In this document: positions 35,562 to 44,305 of the stretch, in pieces
Layout: the number at the start of each line of letters is the position of its first letter
Numbering within the stretch: the first letter of the stretch is position 1
From: GCA-2686295 sp964402995
GTDB lineage: Archaea > Nanobdellota > Nanobdellia > Woesearchaeales > GCA-2686295
DNA: 64,000 bases
Assembly: GCA_964402995.1 (NCBI GenBank)
Contig: CAYOEA010000001.1
Location: 62,001-126,000, forward strand
Direction: 5' to 3'
The notes under the pieces: model-generated
The model's database searches: none
The model's input: the letters and a program-made list of their open reading frames with translations, nothing else
Told to the model about the DNA's origin: nothing
Program-made: the position numbers and the translations under genes

Positions 35562-35999
35562 ATGTCAAGAGCTATTTACCTTGGAAAAGATCCTAAAAAA
35601 GATATCATTCTAATGAATGGACTAAAAAAAGTGGGGTTTGAAATAATCAAAGTTAATAGCTTAGATGAGATTTCATCATATCACCCTGCACAATTCCAAG
35701 CAGTTGTTTTACCTCAAAGCATAACAAACAGCGGACTAGATTTTAGCGGAATACATAAAGCAGATGTTCTTAAGAGTAAACATCCTAATTTATACACAAT
35801 TATATATAGCGATCCTAGAACAGAAGCGTCACCTGAAAACTCACAAGTTCTATATGATAGCATAATAAATGCCAAGATTGATTTATACTTTGGATTCATG
35901 GATAGTAGCACAACAAACTTAAGAAAACTATGGAATCAAGGTCTTAAAAAAAAAACTGGAAAAATTCGGAAATCAATAAGAGAAAGTATGCCAATATAG
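35562..35999 (+). CDS. hypothetical protein, possibly receiver-like fold
   Basis: 145 residues, soluble and basic at the C-terminus (KKKTGKIRKSIRES). Alternating hydrophobic strands such as FQAVVLPQS and LYTIIYSDPRT suggest a flavodoxin/receiver-like alpha-beta fold, but the phospho-acceptor Asp is not at the expected place. A TATA box (TTTTTATATATAA) lies about 25 bases upstream. I recognise no family. It follows sepF after 90 bases on the same strand. Confidence 0.6.
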   Translation: MSRAIYLGKDPKKDIILMNGLKKVGFEIIKVNSLDEISSYHPAQFQAVVLPQSITNSGLDFSGIHKADVLKSKHPNLYTIIYSDPRTEASPENSQVLYDSIINAKIDLYFGFMDSSTTNLRKLWNQGLKKKTGKIRKSIRESMPI

Positions 36000-36135
36000 C
36001 GTAAAATGCAATTTTCTTTTTTAAAGTTTATGGGGCTGAATTATATGTTTTCAAAAATCAAGTTTCTCAGCACCATAATATATTTAAAGAAAGAATGAGA
36101 TATTAGTAATATAACAATTAAACACAAGGTAAAAA

Positions 36136-36687
36136 ATGACAGAACAAGAAAAACCAGAAGGAATGCAACTACTAAAAGGCGAACTATGTCCTTTTTGTAA
36201 CAATAAGACACTTACACTAATGGAAGCAGAAAGAGACGTACCTTATTTTGGTAAAGTATTCATATTCTCAATGTCTTGTGAACACCCAGATTGCGCATAT
36301 CATAAAGCAGATATTGAAGTTTCAGAAAATCATGGACCTGTCAAATACACATTAGACGTTGATTGTGAAGCTGATATGAAGATTAGAATTGTAAAATCAA
36401 GCTCAGCAACAATTAAAATTGCACATGTAGGAAGCATAGAACCTGGCGAAGCAGCTAACGGATATGTAACCAATGTGGAAGGAATTCTAAATAGAATGAA
36501 AAAACAAGTTGAAATTGTTAGAGATGCTGCAGAAGATAAATCTGAACAAAAGAAAGCTAAAAATATCATTAAAAAACTTACTAAAGTTATTTGGGGTCAA
36601 GAAAAAGTTAAGATAACACTTGAAGATCCTAAAGGAAACTCAGCAATTGTATCTGAAAAGGCTGTAAAGACAAAAGGTAAGAAATAA
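36136..36687 (+). CDS. ZPR1 zinc-finger domain protein
   Basis: 183 residues. One ZPR1 unit: zinc finger ELCPFCNNKTLTLMEAERDV with the second pair in MSCEHPDCAYHKADI, followed by the A/B-domain segment (MKIRIVKSSSATIKI, EPGEAANGYVTNVEGILNRM). Eukaryotic ZPR1 has two such units and assists eEF1A folding; archaeal proteins have one. The 3' end runs into an assembly gap, and its last codons are repeated on the other side (36788 onward), so the true C-terminus may differ. Confidence 0.92.
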   Translation: MTEQEKPEGMQLLKGELCPFCNNKTLTLMEAERDVPYFGKVFIFSMSCEHPDCAYHKADIEVSENHGPVKYTLDVDCEADMKIRIVKSSSATIKIAHVGSIEPGEAANGYVTNVEGILNRMKKQVEIVRDAAEDKSEQKKAKNIIKKLTKVIWGQEKVKITLEDPKGNSAIVSEKAVKTKGKK

Positions 36688-36787
36688 NNNNNNNNNNNNN
36701 NNNNNNNNNNNNNNNNNNNNNNNNNNNNNNNNNNNNNNNNNNNNNNNNNNNNNNNNNNNNNNNNNNNNNNNNNNNNNNNNNNNNNNN
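36688..36787. other. assembly gap (100 N)
   Basis: Exactly 100 N directly follow the ZPR1 stop codon. The 80-base tandem repeat on its right side explains why assembly broke here. The true length is unknown and probably holds further repeat copies. Confidence 0.98.
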
Positions 36788-36939
36788 CATCCTTTTCTAG
36801 AACTTTCAATTCTAAAAAAAGAATCTAAAGTATCTGAAAAGGTGTAAAGACAAAAGGTAAGAAATAACATCCTTTTCTAGAACTTTCAATTCTAAAAAAA
36901 GAATCTAAAGTATCTGAAAAGGCTATAAAGACAAAAAAG
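36788..36939 (+). repeat. 80-bp tandem repeat of ZPR1 gene end plus terminator
   Basis: Copies begin at 36788 and 36868. Each contains a hairpin-prone stretch (ATTCTAAAAAAAGAAT) and then the last codons of the ZPR1 gene. In the first copy one base is missing (GGTGT for GGCTGT). The last copy reads in frame VSEKAIKTKK, stop. A further degraded trace (ACAAAAGTTAAGAAATAA) lies near 36980. The rest of the interval to 37062 is AT-rich and holds no gene. Confidence 0.88.
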
Positions 36940-36952
36940 TAAAACTTTTTTG
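36932..36952 (+). terminator. hairpin after the last repeat copy
   Basis: CAAAAAAGT-AAA-ACTTTTTTG is a perfect nine-base-pair stem with a three-base loop. It overlaps the stop codon of the final gene-end copy and would end transcription of the ZPR1 unit. A closely similar hairpin occurs in the repeat at 53680-53705. Confidence 0.6.
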
Positions 36953-37062
36953 ATCATCGGTTTTCTTCTAAAACCTCAAAAACAAAAGTTAAGAAATAAT
37001 TTTCATTTTAATTCTAAATTTTTATTCATATTTATTTATTTAATAATACAATTTTATTTTCA

Positions 37063-38565
37063 TTACAATAATCTAGCTCCTAGAGTTGCAAGTTCACTTC
37101 GTTCTCCTTTTGGTAAAAAGATAGATCCAGCAACTTCCTCACCCTTAAAATTCTCAGATGCATGAAGAAGACCATTAATTAAACTAGTTAAACCGCCTCT
37201 ATCAATCTGATCAGGATCTCCAGTTATAACAATCTTAGTACCTTCACCTGCACGAGTAATTAAAGTTTTAACTTCAGCAGGAGAAACATTTTGACCTTCA
37301 TCAAGAACTATAAAACTACCATCAATACTTCGACCTCTTAAAGTTGACATAGGTTGAATTTCTAAAACACCTTCTTCTTGAAGAAAATCCCTAAATCGCA
37401 TAGGATCTGCTGTATGCTTTATTTTATTTCTCTCTTTAGATGATTTAGTTGTTTTATTAACAAAGTCCTCAAACATTATAGGTTTGAAATTATCATAAAT
37501 AGGTTGTAAGAAAGGACTCATTTTACTTGAAATATCACCAGGCAAGAAACCTAATTCATCGCCTGAAGAAGAAACCATCAATCTTGAAATTAAAAGTTTA
37601 TTGTATGCGCCTTTAGAATCATTATATTTACTTTTAATACTATTAAGACCAGAAGCTATAGCTAAAAGAGTTTTACCAGAACCTGCAGGACCTAATAAAT
37701 TAACTAATTTTATCTTAGGATTAGATAATGCATCTAAAGCAAAAGCTTGTTGAAAATTTCTAGCCTGAATATTCATAACAGAACCTGCTTTTGTGGAATA
37801 ATGTTTTACAGGTACAAATCCGCCAGTTCCTTTATGCATTCTTGGAATATATCGTACAAGACCAAAATTAGTCGTATTATCCGCGTTATTTCCAAAACTA
37901 GGAATCTCATAACCCTTTTTTAACGAATCATCAGTTAATGCAAAATATTGATTTGGATAGTAAAGTTTACCCTGTTCATGAATATCTGAAAGTCTTAAAA
38001 TTCCATCAGATGCTTTTCGCAAAAGCCCTTTAGGAACTGAAAGTTGCATTGAACCTGTATACAAGTCATCAATATTAGAGACTGCACGTTGTGACCTCCA
38101 ATCAGATACATTTAATCCTAAAGCACTACCTTTAAGATAAACTAAGGTATCATTAGATACTAATTCTACATAATCACCAGCTTTTGCAACGTTATCTTGA
38201 AGATATTTTGCAACACCAATAATATAATCATCATTAGTTGTTTCTGCAGTTGAAAAATTAACAGGAGAAGAGTCAAGACTTACTCTTAAATAATAATTAT
38301 CAGAAATTCTAATTGGTTCATTAATACTTTTACCTGAACCTTTCACAATTTTCATTAATTCTCTTGAAAAAAGTCTTGAATTTGCACCTCGCTCAGTATT
38401 CTGTTCTGTTTTGAATTTCTCCATCTCGTCAAGAACATTTCCTGGAATAACCAAGTGGTTTTCATTGCCTCTTTTCCTAGGTGCAAAACCGTATATTGCA
38501 GCTATAGGATCCATTAAAAATACGTTTGTATCTGCTGTATGGTATTGCTTCCTTAAGTCTGACAT
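37063..38565 (-). CDS. PIN-PhoH fusion ATPase
   Basis: 500 residues. An N-terminal PIN nuclease domain (about 8-155: TADTNVFLMDPIAAIYGF, VIPGNVLDEMEKFK, ANSRLFSRE, DDYIIGVAKYLQD) is followed by a PhoH-like P-loop ATPase (Walker A LLGPAGSGKTLLAIASG, Walker B FIVLDEGQN, sensor ITGDPDQIDR). The PIN-PhoH/YlaK group couples RNA unwinding to RNA cleavage. GAGGAAAT precedes the ATG. The small gene upstream (38582-39031) is 16 bases away, so they form an operon. Confidence 0.93.
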   Translation of the reverse strand: MSDLRKQYHTADTNVFLMDPIAAIYGFAPRKRGNENHLVIPGNVLDEMEKFKTEQNTERGANSRLFSRELMKIVKGSGKSINEPIRISDNYYLRVSLDSSPVNFSTAETTNDDYIIGVAKYLQDNVAKAGDYVELVSNDTLVYLKGSALGLNVSDWRSQRAVSNIDDLYTGSMQLSVPKGLLRKASDGILRLSDIHEQGKLYYPNQYFALTDDSLKKGYEIPSFGNNADNTTNFGLVRYIPRMHKGTGGFVPVKHYSTKAGSVMNIQARNFQQAFALDALSNPKIKLVNLLGPAGSGKTLLAIASGLNSIKSKYNDSKGAYNKLLISRLMVSSSGDELGFLPGDISSKMSPFLQPIYDNFKPIMFEDFVNKTTKSSKERNKIKHTADPMRFRDFLQEEGVLEIQPMSTLRGRSIDGSFIVLDEGQNVSPAEVKTLITRAGEGTKIVITGDPDQIDRGGLTSLINGLLHASENFKGEEVAGSIFLPKGERSELATLGARLL

Positions 38566-38581
38566 TTATTTATTTCCTCTG

Positions 38582-39031
38582 TTAGAACAATCTATCGATT
38601 GCACGTTTAATATTTCTATACTCTTTAAATTGATCAACACTGTAATATTTTGCCAAGGGAACTGCACTAATATATTTTTTTGAGCCACGCATGACAGCCA
38701 TACCTATATCTTCAAATGCATCCTCTCCTTCTTCTGTAACTATTTCTTTGATTGAACCAAGAAGAGAATTTTCTTGTTTTAATTCTATTTTTGAAAAATC
38801 ATGATCAATAAAATTATATTCAAATTCTGCTGCCTCATCTAAACGTGATTTAACATTTGAAATTACCTCAGATTGAACATTCCTCAAAGAATTATAATCT
38901 AAATAATTTGTAAATGCAACTCTATCTATTTGATTATTGTAAAGTACTTCAGAAAATAATCGTCCAAGATAAGCAAAATCATATTCTGAAACAATTTCTT
39001 CAGCTATTTCTTTTATATTTGGTCGACCCAT
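38582..39031 (-). CDS. hypothetical protein in PhoH operon
   Basis: 149 residues from the ATG at 39031, which has GAGGG a few bases upstream; a longer frame would need TTG at 39043. The protein is helical, acidic and soluble, beginning MGRPNIKEIAEEIVSEYDFA. No known motif is visible. Tight spacing to the PIN-PhoH gene suggests a partner role, for example as regulator of the nuclease. That is inference from position only. Confidence 0.65.
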   Translation of the reverse strand: MGRPNIKEIAEEIVSEYDFAYLGRLFSEVLYNNQIDRVAFTNYLDYNSLRNVQSEVISNVKSRLDEAAEFEYNFIDHDFSKIELKQENSLLGSIKEIVTEEGEDAFEDIGMAVMRGSKKYISAVPLAKYYSVDQFKEYRNIKRAIDRLF

Positions 39032-39134
39032 GCATACCCTCAAAGATATTTATTTGGAAAGAGTTATTTAAACGTTTCTATTATAGAATGGTTACATTAC
39101 AGTTAATTTAGAAAGCTTTAAATATAAGTTGCGA

Positions 39135-39148
39135 TTAACTATAGTTAA
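39135..39148. promoter_or_regulatory. palindromic operator before Cys-rich peptide gene
   Basis: TTAACTATAGTTAA is a perfect 14-base inverted repeat placed between a TATA box (CTTTAAATATAAG, 39115-39128) and the ATG at 39150. It is identical to the core of the 18-base palindrome before the hemerythrin gene (10363-10380), with similar distance to the TATA element in both. Confidence 0.65.
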
Positions 39149-39149
39149 G

Positions 39150-39299
39150 ATGTACCAAACAAATTCAAATACGTATAGTGGAAATTCAAGCCAAGAAGCA
39201 AGTTATTCTGTTGGAAACGCATACTTCAAGAAAGTTAGCGGTGGCGGCGGAGCTTGTAAAGGAACTTGTAGAGCTGTAGGCGTTTGTACGTGTAGATAA
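39150..39299 (+). CDS. 49-residue Gly/Cys-rich peptide
   Basis: Too short for routine gene calling. The N-terminal two thirds are Ser/Asn/Tyr-rich (MYQTNSNTYSGNSSQEASYS), then come VGNAYFKKVSGGGGA and the C-terminal cluster CKGTCRAVGVCTCR with spacing CX3CX5CXC. A leader-plus-Cys-core layout is seen in precursor peptides of ribosomally made natural products, but a metallothionein-like or redox peptide is equally possible. A TATA box and a palindromic operator precede it. It has no modification enzyme beside it. The remaining DNA to argS (39300-39444) holds a small hairpin (AGTACG...CGTACT). Confidence 0.65.
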   Translation: MYQTNSNTYSGNSSQEASYSVGNAYFKKVSGGGGACKGTCRAVGVCTCR

Positions 39300-39444
39300 T
39301 TTTTTATTTTATAAACAAATAATTCTAAATTAAAAAGTAAGAAGTATTTTTTAATCTAATAGCTACAACGAATACTCATTGGTTGCTAATGTCAGTACGA
39401 CATAAAGCCGTACTTAATAAAAAAATTAGAAAATAAAATTAATT

Positions 39445-41169
39445 CTACATTTCTTCAGGACACTGTATTCCTAGAAGATTCAAACCATTAGTTAGAACAA
39501 TCTTAGTTGCTAAAGCCAGTGAAAGACGTGTTCCTCTAAGAGGCCCTTCAGCTTTTAAGATTTGCTTTTGATGATAAAACTCATTAAAATCTTGAGCTAC
39601 GTCTAAAACATATCTTGCAACTAATGAAGGTTTTTGATCATCTGCAGCACGAGAAACAATTTCTGGATAAGCTGCAAGTTTTGAAACAAGTTTTTGTTCT
39701 TCAGAAGAATTTAGAAGAGCATAATCGATTTCACCAATCTCACCAACAGATTTTCTAAAAATAGAATTAATTCTAGCAACAGCATATTGAATATAAGGAC
39801 CAGTTTCACCTTCAAAAGAAAGCCACTCGTTTAAATCAAAGACAATAGTCTTGTTTAAATCTTGAGAAACCATACCAAAACGAAGAGCACCAACACCAAT
39901 AATCTTTGCAGAGTGCATAACCTTTTGATCAGACCAATCATCATGTCGAGATCTGATTTCAGCTTCTAAAGTTTTCATAACTTGAGATTTAAGCTGGGAA
40001 AATAAAACAACATTACCATCTCTAGAACTCATTTTTCCACTAGGAACCATAACAAGTTCGTAAGCTACATGTTTACAATCCTTAGCACGTTCAAAGCCCA
40101 TTAATTCTAATGTTTTGAAGAGTTGTTTGAAATACATACGTTGTTCAGATCCTACAACATACAATGAAGTATCAATATCAAATTCACGAAATTTCTTAGC
40201 TGCAAGAGCCAGATCTTTAGTTGAATAAAGAGAATTACCATCACTTTTTAAGACTAAGAAAACATCTAAATCATATTCCTTTAAGTCAACAATTAAAGCG
40301 CCATCACTTTCTTTAAATAAACCTTTCTTTTGAAATTCTTCAACTAATTGTTTTCCTTCTTTCTCAACATCAGACTCAAAAAAGTCAATATCGAAGTCAG
40401 TATTTAACCAAGAATAAATATCATGGAAATCATCTAAACTCCATTGACGAGTTTCTTTCCAAAGTTCAATAAGTTCATTTGATTCAGGAGCTTCAAGAAG
40501 TTTAAGAGTTTCTGAGACTTCAGCTTTGTATTTATCAAATACATCAGATTCATCAGACTCTTCAGCATCTTTAAGTTTTTTATTAGCTGCAGTGTAAAGC
40601 TTACCAAGCCATTCACCCTTATCATTAATTGGAAGAGGTTCTTTGTTGAATTTTTTATAATACCAAAGACATTTTGCAATATGAGTTCCAACATCGCCAA
40701 TGTAATTTGCAGCAGTAACTTTGTAACCAGCTGCACGCATAGTTCGAACAATAGAATCACCAAGTGATGCATTTCTTAAATGACCAACATGGAATGCTTT
40801 ATGAGTGTTAGGCTGAGAATATTCAATCATAACTTTTTTTGATTTAAGTTTTCCCTTACCATAATACTTTGTTTCACGTAAAACAGTCTCAACAACATCT
40901 TTATTAAAATCTGCACGATTAACAAAGAAGTTAAGATACGGACCTTTATTTTCGACTCGAGTAATTGAGTCCGAAAGAGTCATTTTTTTAACTAAATCTT
41001 CTGCGATAACAGGCGGAGCTTTCTTTAACTCTTTTGTTAAGCTAAAACAAGGAAATGCGAAATCACCTAGTTCTAGAGATGGAGGTACTTCTAAAGAGTC
41101 ATCTATTTGAGACTCAGATAATGATGTGTTTTCTTTTAGTAATCTTATTACTTCTTGTCTATAATCCAT
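39445..41169 (-). CDS. argS: arginyl-tRNA synthetase
   Basis: 574 residues. An N-terminal Add-1 domain precedes the HIGH-type motif (YSQPNTHKAFHVGHLRNASLGDS). The KMSKS position reads PSGKMSSRDGNVV, and the C-terminal DALR anticodon domain ends NGLNLLGIQCPEEM. Class I enzyme; length and order are normal. A tRNA-Arg(TCG) gene at 48308 is one of its substrates. The flavoprotein gene upstream is 16 bases away, so both are probably cotranscribed. Confidence 0.97.
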   Translation of the reverse strand: MDYRQEVIRLLKENTSLSESQIDDSLEVPPSLELGDFAFPCFSLTKELKKAPPVIAEDLVKKMTLSDSITRVENKGPYLNFFVNRADFNKDVVETVLRETKYYGKGKLKSKKVMIEYSQPNTHKAFHVGHLRNASLGDSIVRTMRAAGYKVTAANYIGDVGTHIAKCLWYYKKFNKEPLPINDKGEWLGKLYTAANKKLKDAEESDESDVFDKYKAEVSETLKLLEAPESNELIELWKETRQWSLDDFHDIYSWLNTDFDIDFFESDVEKEGKQLVEEFQKKGLFKESDGALIVDLKEYDLDVFLVLKSDGNSLYSTKDLALAAKKFREFDIDTSLYVVGSEQRMYFKQLFKTLELMGFERAKDCKHVAYELVMVPSGKMSSRDGNVVLFSQLKSQVMKTLEAEIRSRHDDWSDQKVMHSAKIIGVGALRFGMVSQDLNKTIVFDLNEWLSFEGETGPYIQYAVARINSIFRKSVGEIGEIDYALLNSSEEQKLVSKLAAYPEIVSRAADDQKPSLVARYVLDVAQDFNEFYHQKQILKAEGPLRGTRLSLALATKIVLTNGLNLLGIQCPEEM

Positions 41170-41185
41170 TTTATATTTGATTGAT

Positions 41186-42331
41186 TTATTTTAAATTAAT
41201 TTTTTTAATAGGCCAGATCCAGTTCTTACGTTTAAATAAAAATTCTTTTTCAACAAAAGCCTTAATATTATAAGGAATCAAACCCTTTAATAAAGATTTC
41301 TGTGAAAATAAGAACGCTTTATACTTCCCTAATGAAACTAAATACTTGTAATCTGATTGTTTTGGCAGATAGGAAACTAGTTCTTTATCGTTAATACGAG
41401 CCCATATATTCCCTGCAGCGAGCTTTCCTTGAGCAGAAGCAGTTTGAGCAGTCATAGCTTGAGGAGTCTTAAATTGATAAGCACAATCGCCAACAGCAAA
41501 TACGTCTAAAAAGTTAGTTTGTAAAAAATTGTTGACCATGATGAAATGATATTCATTAGTTCTAAGTCCAAGTCGACGATTAACAGGGTTTGCTCTAACA
41601 CCCCCGCACCAAATAGTTAATGAAGAGTAAATTTCAGATTTATCCCTGAATGAAACTTTTGAAGAATCAATTTTTGATACAGACTTATTAAATTGTAAAT
41701 CAACACCTTTCTTTTTTAGAATTTTTTCAGCATAACCAATGGCGTCAAATGAAAAACCTTTTAGAATATGTGAAGATGTGCCAACTAAAATAACTTGAGC
41801 CCTCTTTTTAACCATGTCAGCAAGCTCTGCTGCCATTTCTACACCAGTAAGACCTGTTCCAATAACAACAATCTTAGGTGGCTGAGAGTAAACTTTAGTT
41901 TTATCAATTAAATGATGAATAGAGTTTTTAATTTTATCAGCATCAGCAAGTGTTTTTAGACAAAGAGCATTCTCAGGCGCACCAGGAACATTTCGATAAT
42001 TATTAACAGTCCCAGTACCAATAATCAAGTAATCAAAGTCAACCTTACGATTCTCAGAATAAATAGTTTTAGTCTTAGGATTAACTTTATCAATAGCTTC
42101 AGGATAAAAACGAATTCCCTTCTTAGAGAAAAGAAGTTCTAAATCAATAGTGATTGCTTTTTTTGACTTTACTCCTGTTGCAAGCATGTGAAGAGAAGGC
42201 TGATAAGTAAAATATTTTGATTTATCAAAAACACGAATATCTAAGTCTTTTTTAGAAGCTAAATCCCTTAAATGAAGCGCAGCCTCTATTCCGGCAAAGC
42301 CAGCACCAGCAATTACAATAGTATGAGCCAT
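41186..42331 (-). CDS. NDH-2-like FAD-dependent NADH dehydrogenase
   Basis: 381 residues. FAD-binding IVIAGAGFAGIEAALHLRDL at the N-terminus, NAD-binding VVIGTGLTGVEMAAELADM, and the second FAD segment VFAVGDCAYQF. No redox-active CxxC is present, so it is of NDH-2/sulfide quinone type rather than a disulfide reductase. The basic, hydrophobic C-terminus (KAFVEKEFLFKRKNWIWPIKK) may bind the membrane. It probably passes electrons from NADH to a quinone or another acceptor. Confidence 0.9.
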   Translation of the reverse strand: MAHTIVIAGAGFAGIEAALHLRDLASKKDLDIRVFDKSKYFTYQPSLHMLATGVKSKKAITIDLELLFSKKGIRFYPEAIDKVNPKTKTIYSENRKVDFDYLIIGTGTVNNYRNVPGAPENALCLKTLADADKIKNSIHHLIDKTKVYSQPPKIVVIGTGLTGVEMAAELADMVKKRAQVILVGTSSHILKGFSFDAIGYAEKILKKKGVDLQFNKSVSKIDSSKVSFRDKSEIYSSLTIWCGGVRANPVNRRLGLRTNEYHFIMVNNFLQTNFLDVFAVGDCAYQFKTPQAMTAQTASAQGKLAAGNIWARINDKELVSYLPKQSDYKYLVSLGKYKAFLFSQKSLLKGLIPYNIKAFVEKEFLFKRKNWIWPIKKINLK

Positions 42332-42667
42332 ATATAGAGAAAAGAATGGAAAGTTTAAATAGTTTTATGTTAACAAAAATAAGCTGCGGAAATGCAAAAA
42401 AACATCAATTTTACGCATTCATCCACAATATTTAAAAAAGAATTCAACTTAACTATATTGAAAAAGAAACGAAAAGAACGCGATGGTCGACAAGGAGACT
42501 GTCTTTGAAAACAAAGATTTTCAGAAAATTTGAGTTCTACGTGAAATAAAAAACAATAAATTGTTAAAATACATATATAATATGTAAATAAAATTTATTC
42601 AATCGTAAAAAAATAACATTCAAATTCATTCTTTTCATAAAAAAAGTTTCAAAAAAAACAAATTAAA
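42332..42667 (+). other. 336-base intergenic region with possible small RNA or 16-residue peptide
   Basis: A TATA-like CAATATTTAAAAAAG lies at about 42427-42441. About 40 bases later a GC-richer block (42475-42540) contains AGAAC...GTTCT, GACA...TGTC and CTTTG-AAAA-CAAAG pairings, so it could be a folded RNA. The same block holds a complete short frame, MVDKETVFENKDFQKI (42483-42533). A second TATA-like CATATATAATATG near 42570 probably serves the downstream nuclease gene. Neither RNA nor peptide is proven. Confidence 0.3.
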
Positions 42668-44218
42668 ATGAATAACACAAATAATAGCGATTACGCAAAA
42701 AAAGAAAATAGTAAACACGATAATAACGATTACAAAAAATTTAAACCAAGAGAGACTATCACAAGTTTAGCTCAAATAAAAGATGGAGTCTTCTTTAAAG
42801 GAGATGTCAAAATTATTAGAAAAGCAAAACCTGGACCAGTAATATTCTTAGTCACAGACGGAGAAGGAAGTGTAGATGCAGTTACAAAGGATTCAAACTT
42901 TGAAGAAGAACAAGTAGTCTACCTAAACGGACCAGTAAGTGAACGAGCAGGAAGATTTCAAATTGAAATAACAACAATGGAAAAGTCAGACAAAGACTTT
43001 GATAAAATACTAGAAGCAAAAGCAGAACCTGTAAGAAAAGAATTCTCAATTAAATCAGATAGATACGATTTAATGAAACCACACTTTCTAAGAATTGCAA
43101 AAAGAATCAGATTAGCAGTTTTGAATAATCAACCAATAATGATTAGACACCACAACGATTCAGATGGAATTAACTCAGGACTTGCAATTGAGAAATCAGT
43201 TAAGGGCCTTATGGAAAGAAGCGGAATTAATCCAGCTCACAATTTATACAGATCACCATCAAAAGCACCATTCTACGAAACAGGAGATGTCTTTAGAGAT
43301 ATAATTATGTCAAAGAGATTAACTGATGGACACGGTCAAAAAAAACCGTTAGTAATGGTACTAGATAATGGATCAACACCAGAAGATGTTTTTGGAATGA
43401 AAACACTAAAAACACTAGGATATGATGTAATCGTAATAGACCATCACAACCCAGTTGAAATATCTGATGGGAAAACAGCAGTTTGCCCATTTGTATTAGA
43501 TCACACCAACCCTTATATGTATGGCTTAGACAGCCAAACAAGCGCAGGAATGATGTGTTATGAGATTGCAAGATTCATAGATGAAGAATTTGAAAGTCCA
43601 CTAATGCCTGCGATTGCAGCAATCAGCGATAGATGTGACATACCCGAAACTGACGAATACATTAAAATCACTGGTAAAACTCGAGAAGAACTTGGAAAAA
43701 TTGGAGTTGCAATAGACTTCATAGCGTATAATATGAGACATGATCCTGGAAAAGGATTATTTGAAGAATTATATACTAAGCCAGAGTTTGTCAACATGAT
43801 AAACGAGAAGGTTAGTGAAGGTGCAGAAACACAATTACAAAGCACATTACCATATCTAAGAACTCAAGAAATAAACGGAGTAATCTTTTCACAAATTGAC
43901 ATGGAAAAATATACGCTTCGATTTACTTATCCAACACCCGGAAGAGTAATTGGAATGATACATGATAAAGTTGCTGAAGGAAAAGGAAACACTCCAGTAT
44001 TATCAATTGGATACTTATCTGACATGGTAATAATTAGAGCAAATCAACCAGTACTACCAGTACAAAAAATTATTGATCAATTACAAAAAGAACACCCAGA
44101 AGCTAACGTTGATGGCGGTGGACACGAACAAGCAGGATCAATCAAGTTTGTAAGTGCACATTTACACTTAGTAATTGGAACAATAAAAAGAATGCTTAAA
44201 GAAAGAAAAGTAGAATAG
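42668..44218 (+). CDS. archaeal OB-DHH nuclease (RecJ-like)
   Basis: 516 residues. An N-terminal OB-type nucleic-acid-binding domain (about 25-120) is followed by the DHH phosphoesterase core: RHHNDSDGINSG, VLDNGS, VIDHHNP, and the DHHA1 glycine motif DGGGHEQAGS. Archaeal proteins of this architecture are RecJ-like exonucleases; some (GAN) bind the replication helicase complex. All metal ligands are present. The Asn/Lys-rich start has no ribosome-binding site. Confidence 0.93.
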   Translation: MNNTNNSDYAKKENSKHDNNDYKKFKPRETITSLAQIKDGVFFKGDVKIIRKAKPGPVIFLVTDGEGSVDAVTKDSNFEEEQVVYLNGPVSERAGRFQIEITTMEKSDKDFDKILEAKAEPVRKEFSIKSDRYDLMKPHFLRIAKRIRLAVLNNQPIMIRHHNDSDGINSGLAIEKSVKGLMERSGINPAHNLYRSPSKAPFYETGDVFRDIIMSKRLTDGHGQKKPLVMVLDNGSTPEDVFGMKTLKTLGYDVIVIDHHNPVEISDGKTAVCPFVLDHTNPYMYGLDSQTSAGMMCYEIARFIDEEFESPLMPAIAAISDRCDIPETDEYIKITGKTREELGKIGVAIDFIAYNMRHDPGKGLFEELYTKPEFVNMINEKVSEGAETQLQSTLPYLRTQEINGVIFSQIDMEKYTLRFTYPTPGRVIGMIHDKVAEGKGNTPVLSIGYLSDMVIIRANQPVLPVQKIIDQLQKEHPEANVDGGGHEQAGSIKFVSAHLHLVIGTIKRMLKERKVE

Positions 44219-44283
44219 AAATATTCTATTCTTATTTCATTCTATTAATTATTTTATTAATTTAATTTTTACTTTATTCTATT

Positions 44284-44305
44284 AATCTTAATTGTGATTA
44301 AGATT
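44284..44305. terminator. convergent-gene hairpin
   Basis: AATCTTAAT-TGTG-ATTAAGATT forms a perfect nine-base-pair stem. It overlaps the last codons of the minus-strand gene that ends at 44288 and lies 65 bases after the stop of the DHH gene, so it can serve as terminator for both. Confidence 0.5.

Noticed and set aside
39150..39299. A complete RiPP biosynthesis cluster around the Cys-rich peptide
   Set aside because: No maturase, protease or dedicated transporter is adjacent; the neighbours are PhoH and ArgRS operons. Only the peptide layout suggests this, so it is reported as a possibility, not a cluster.
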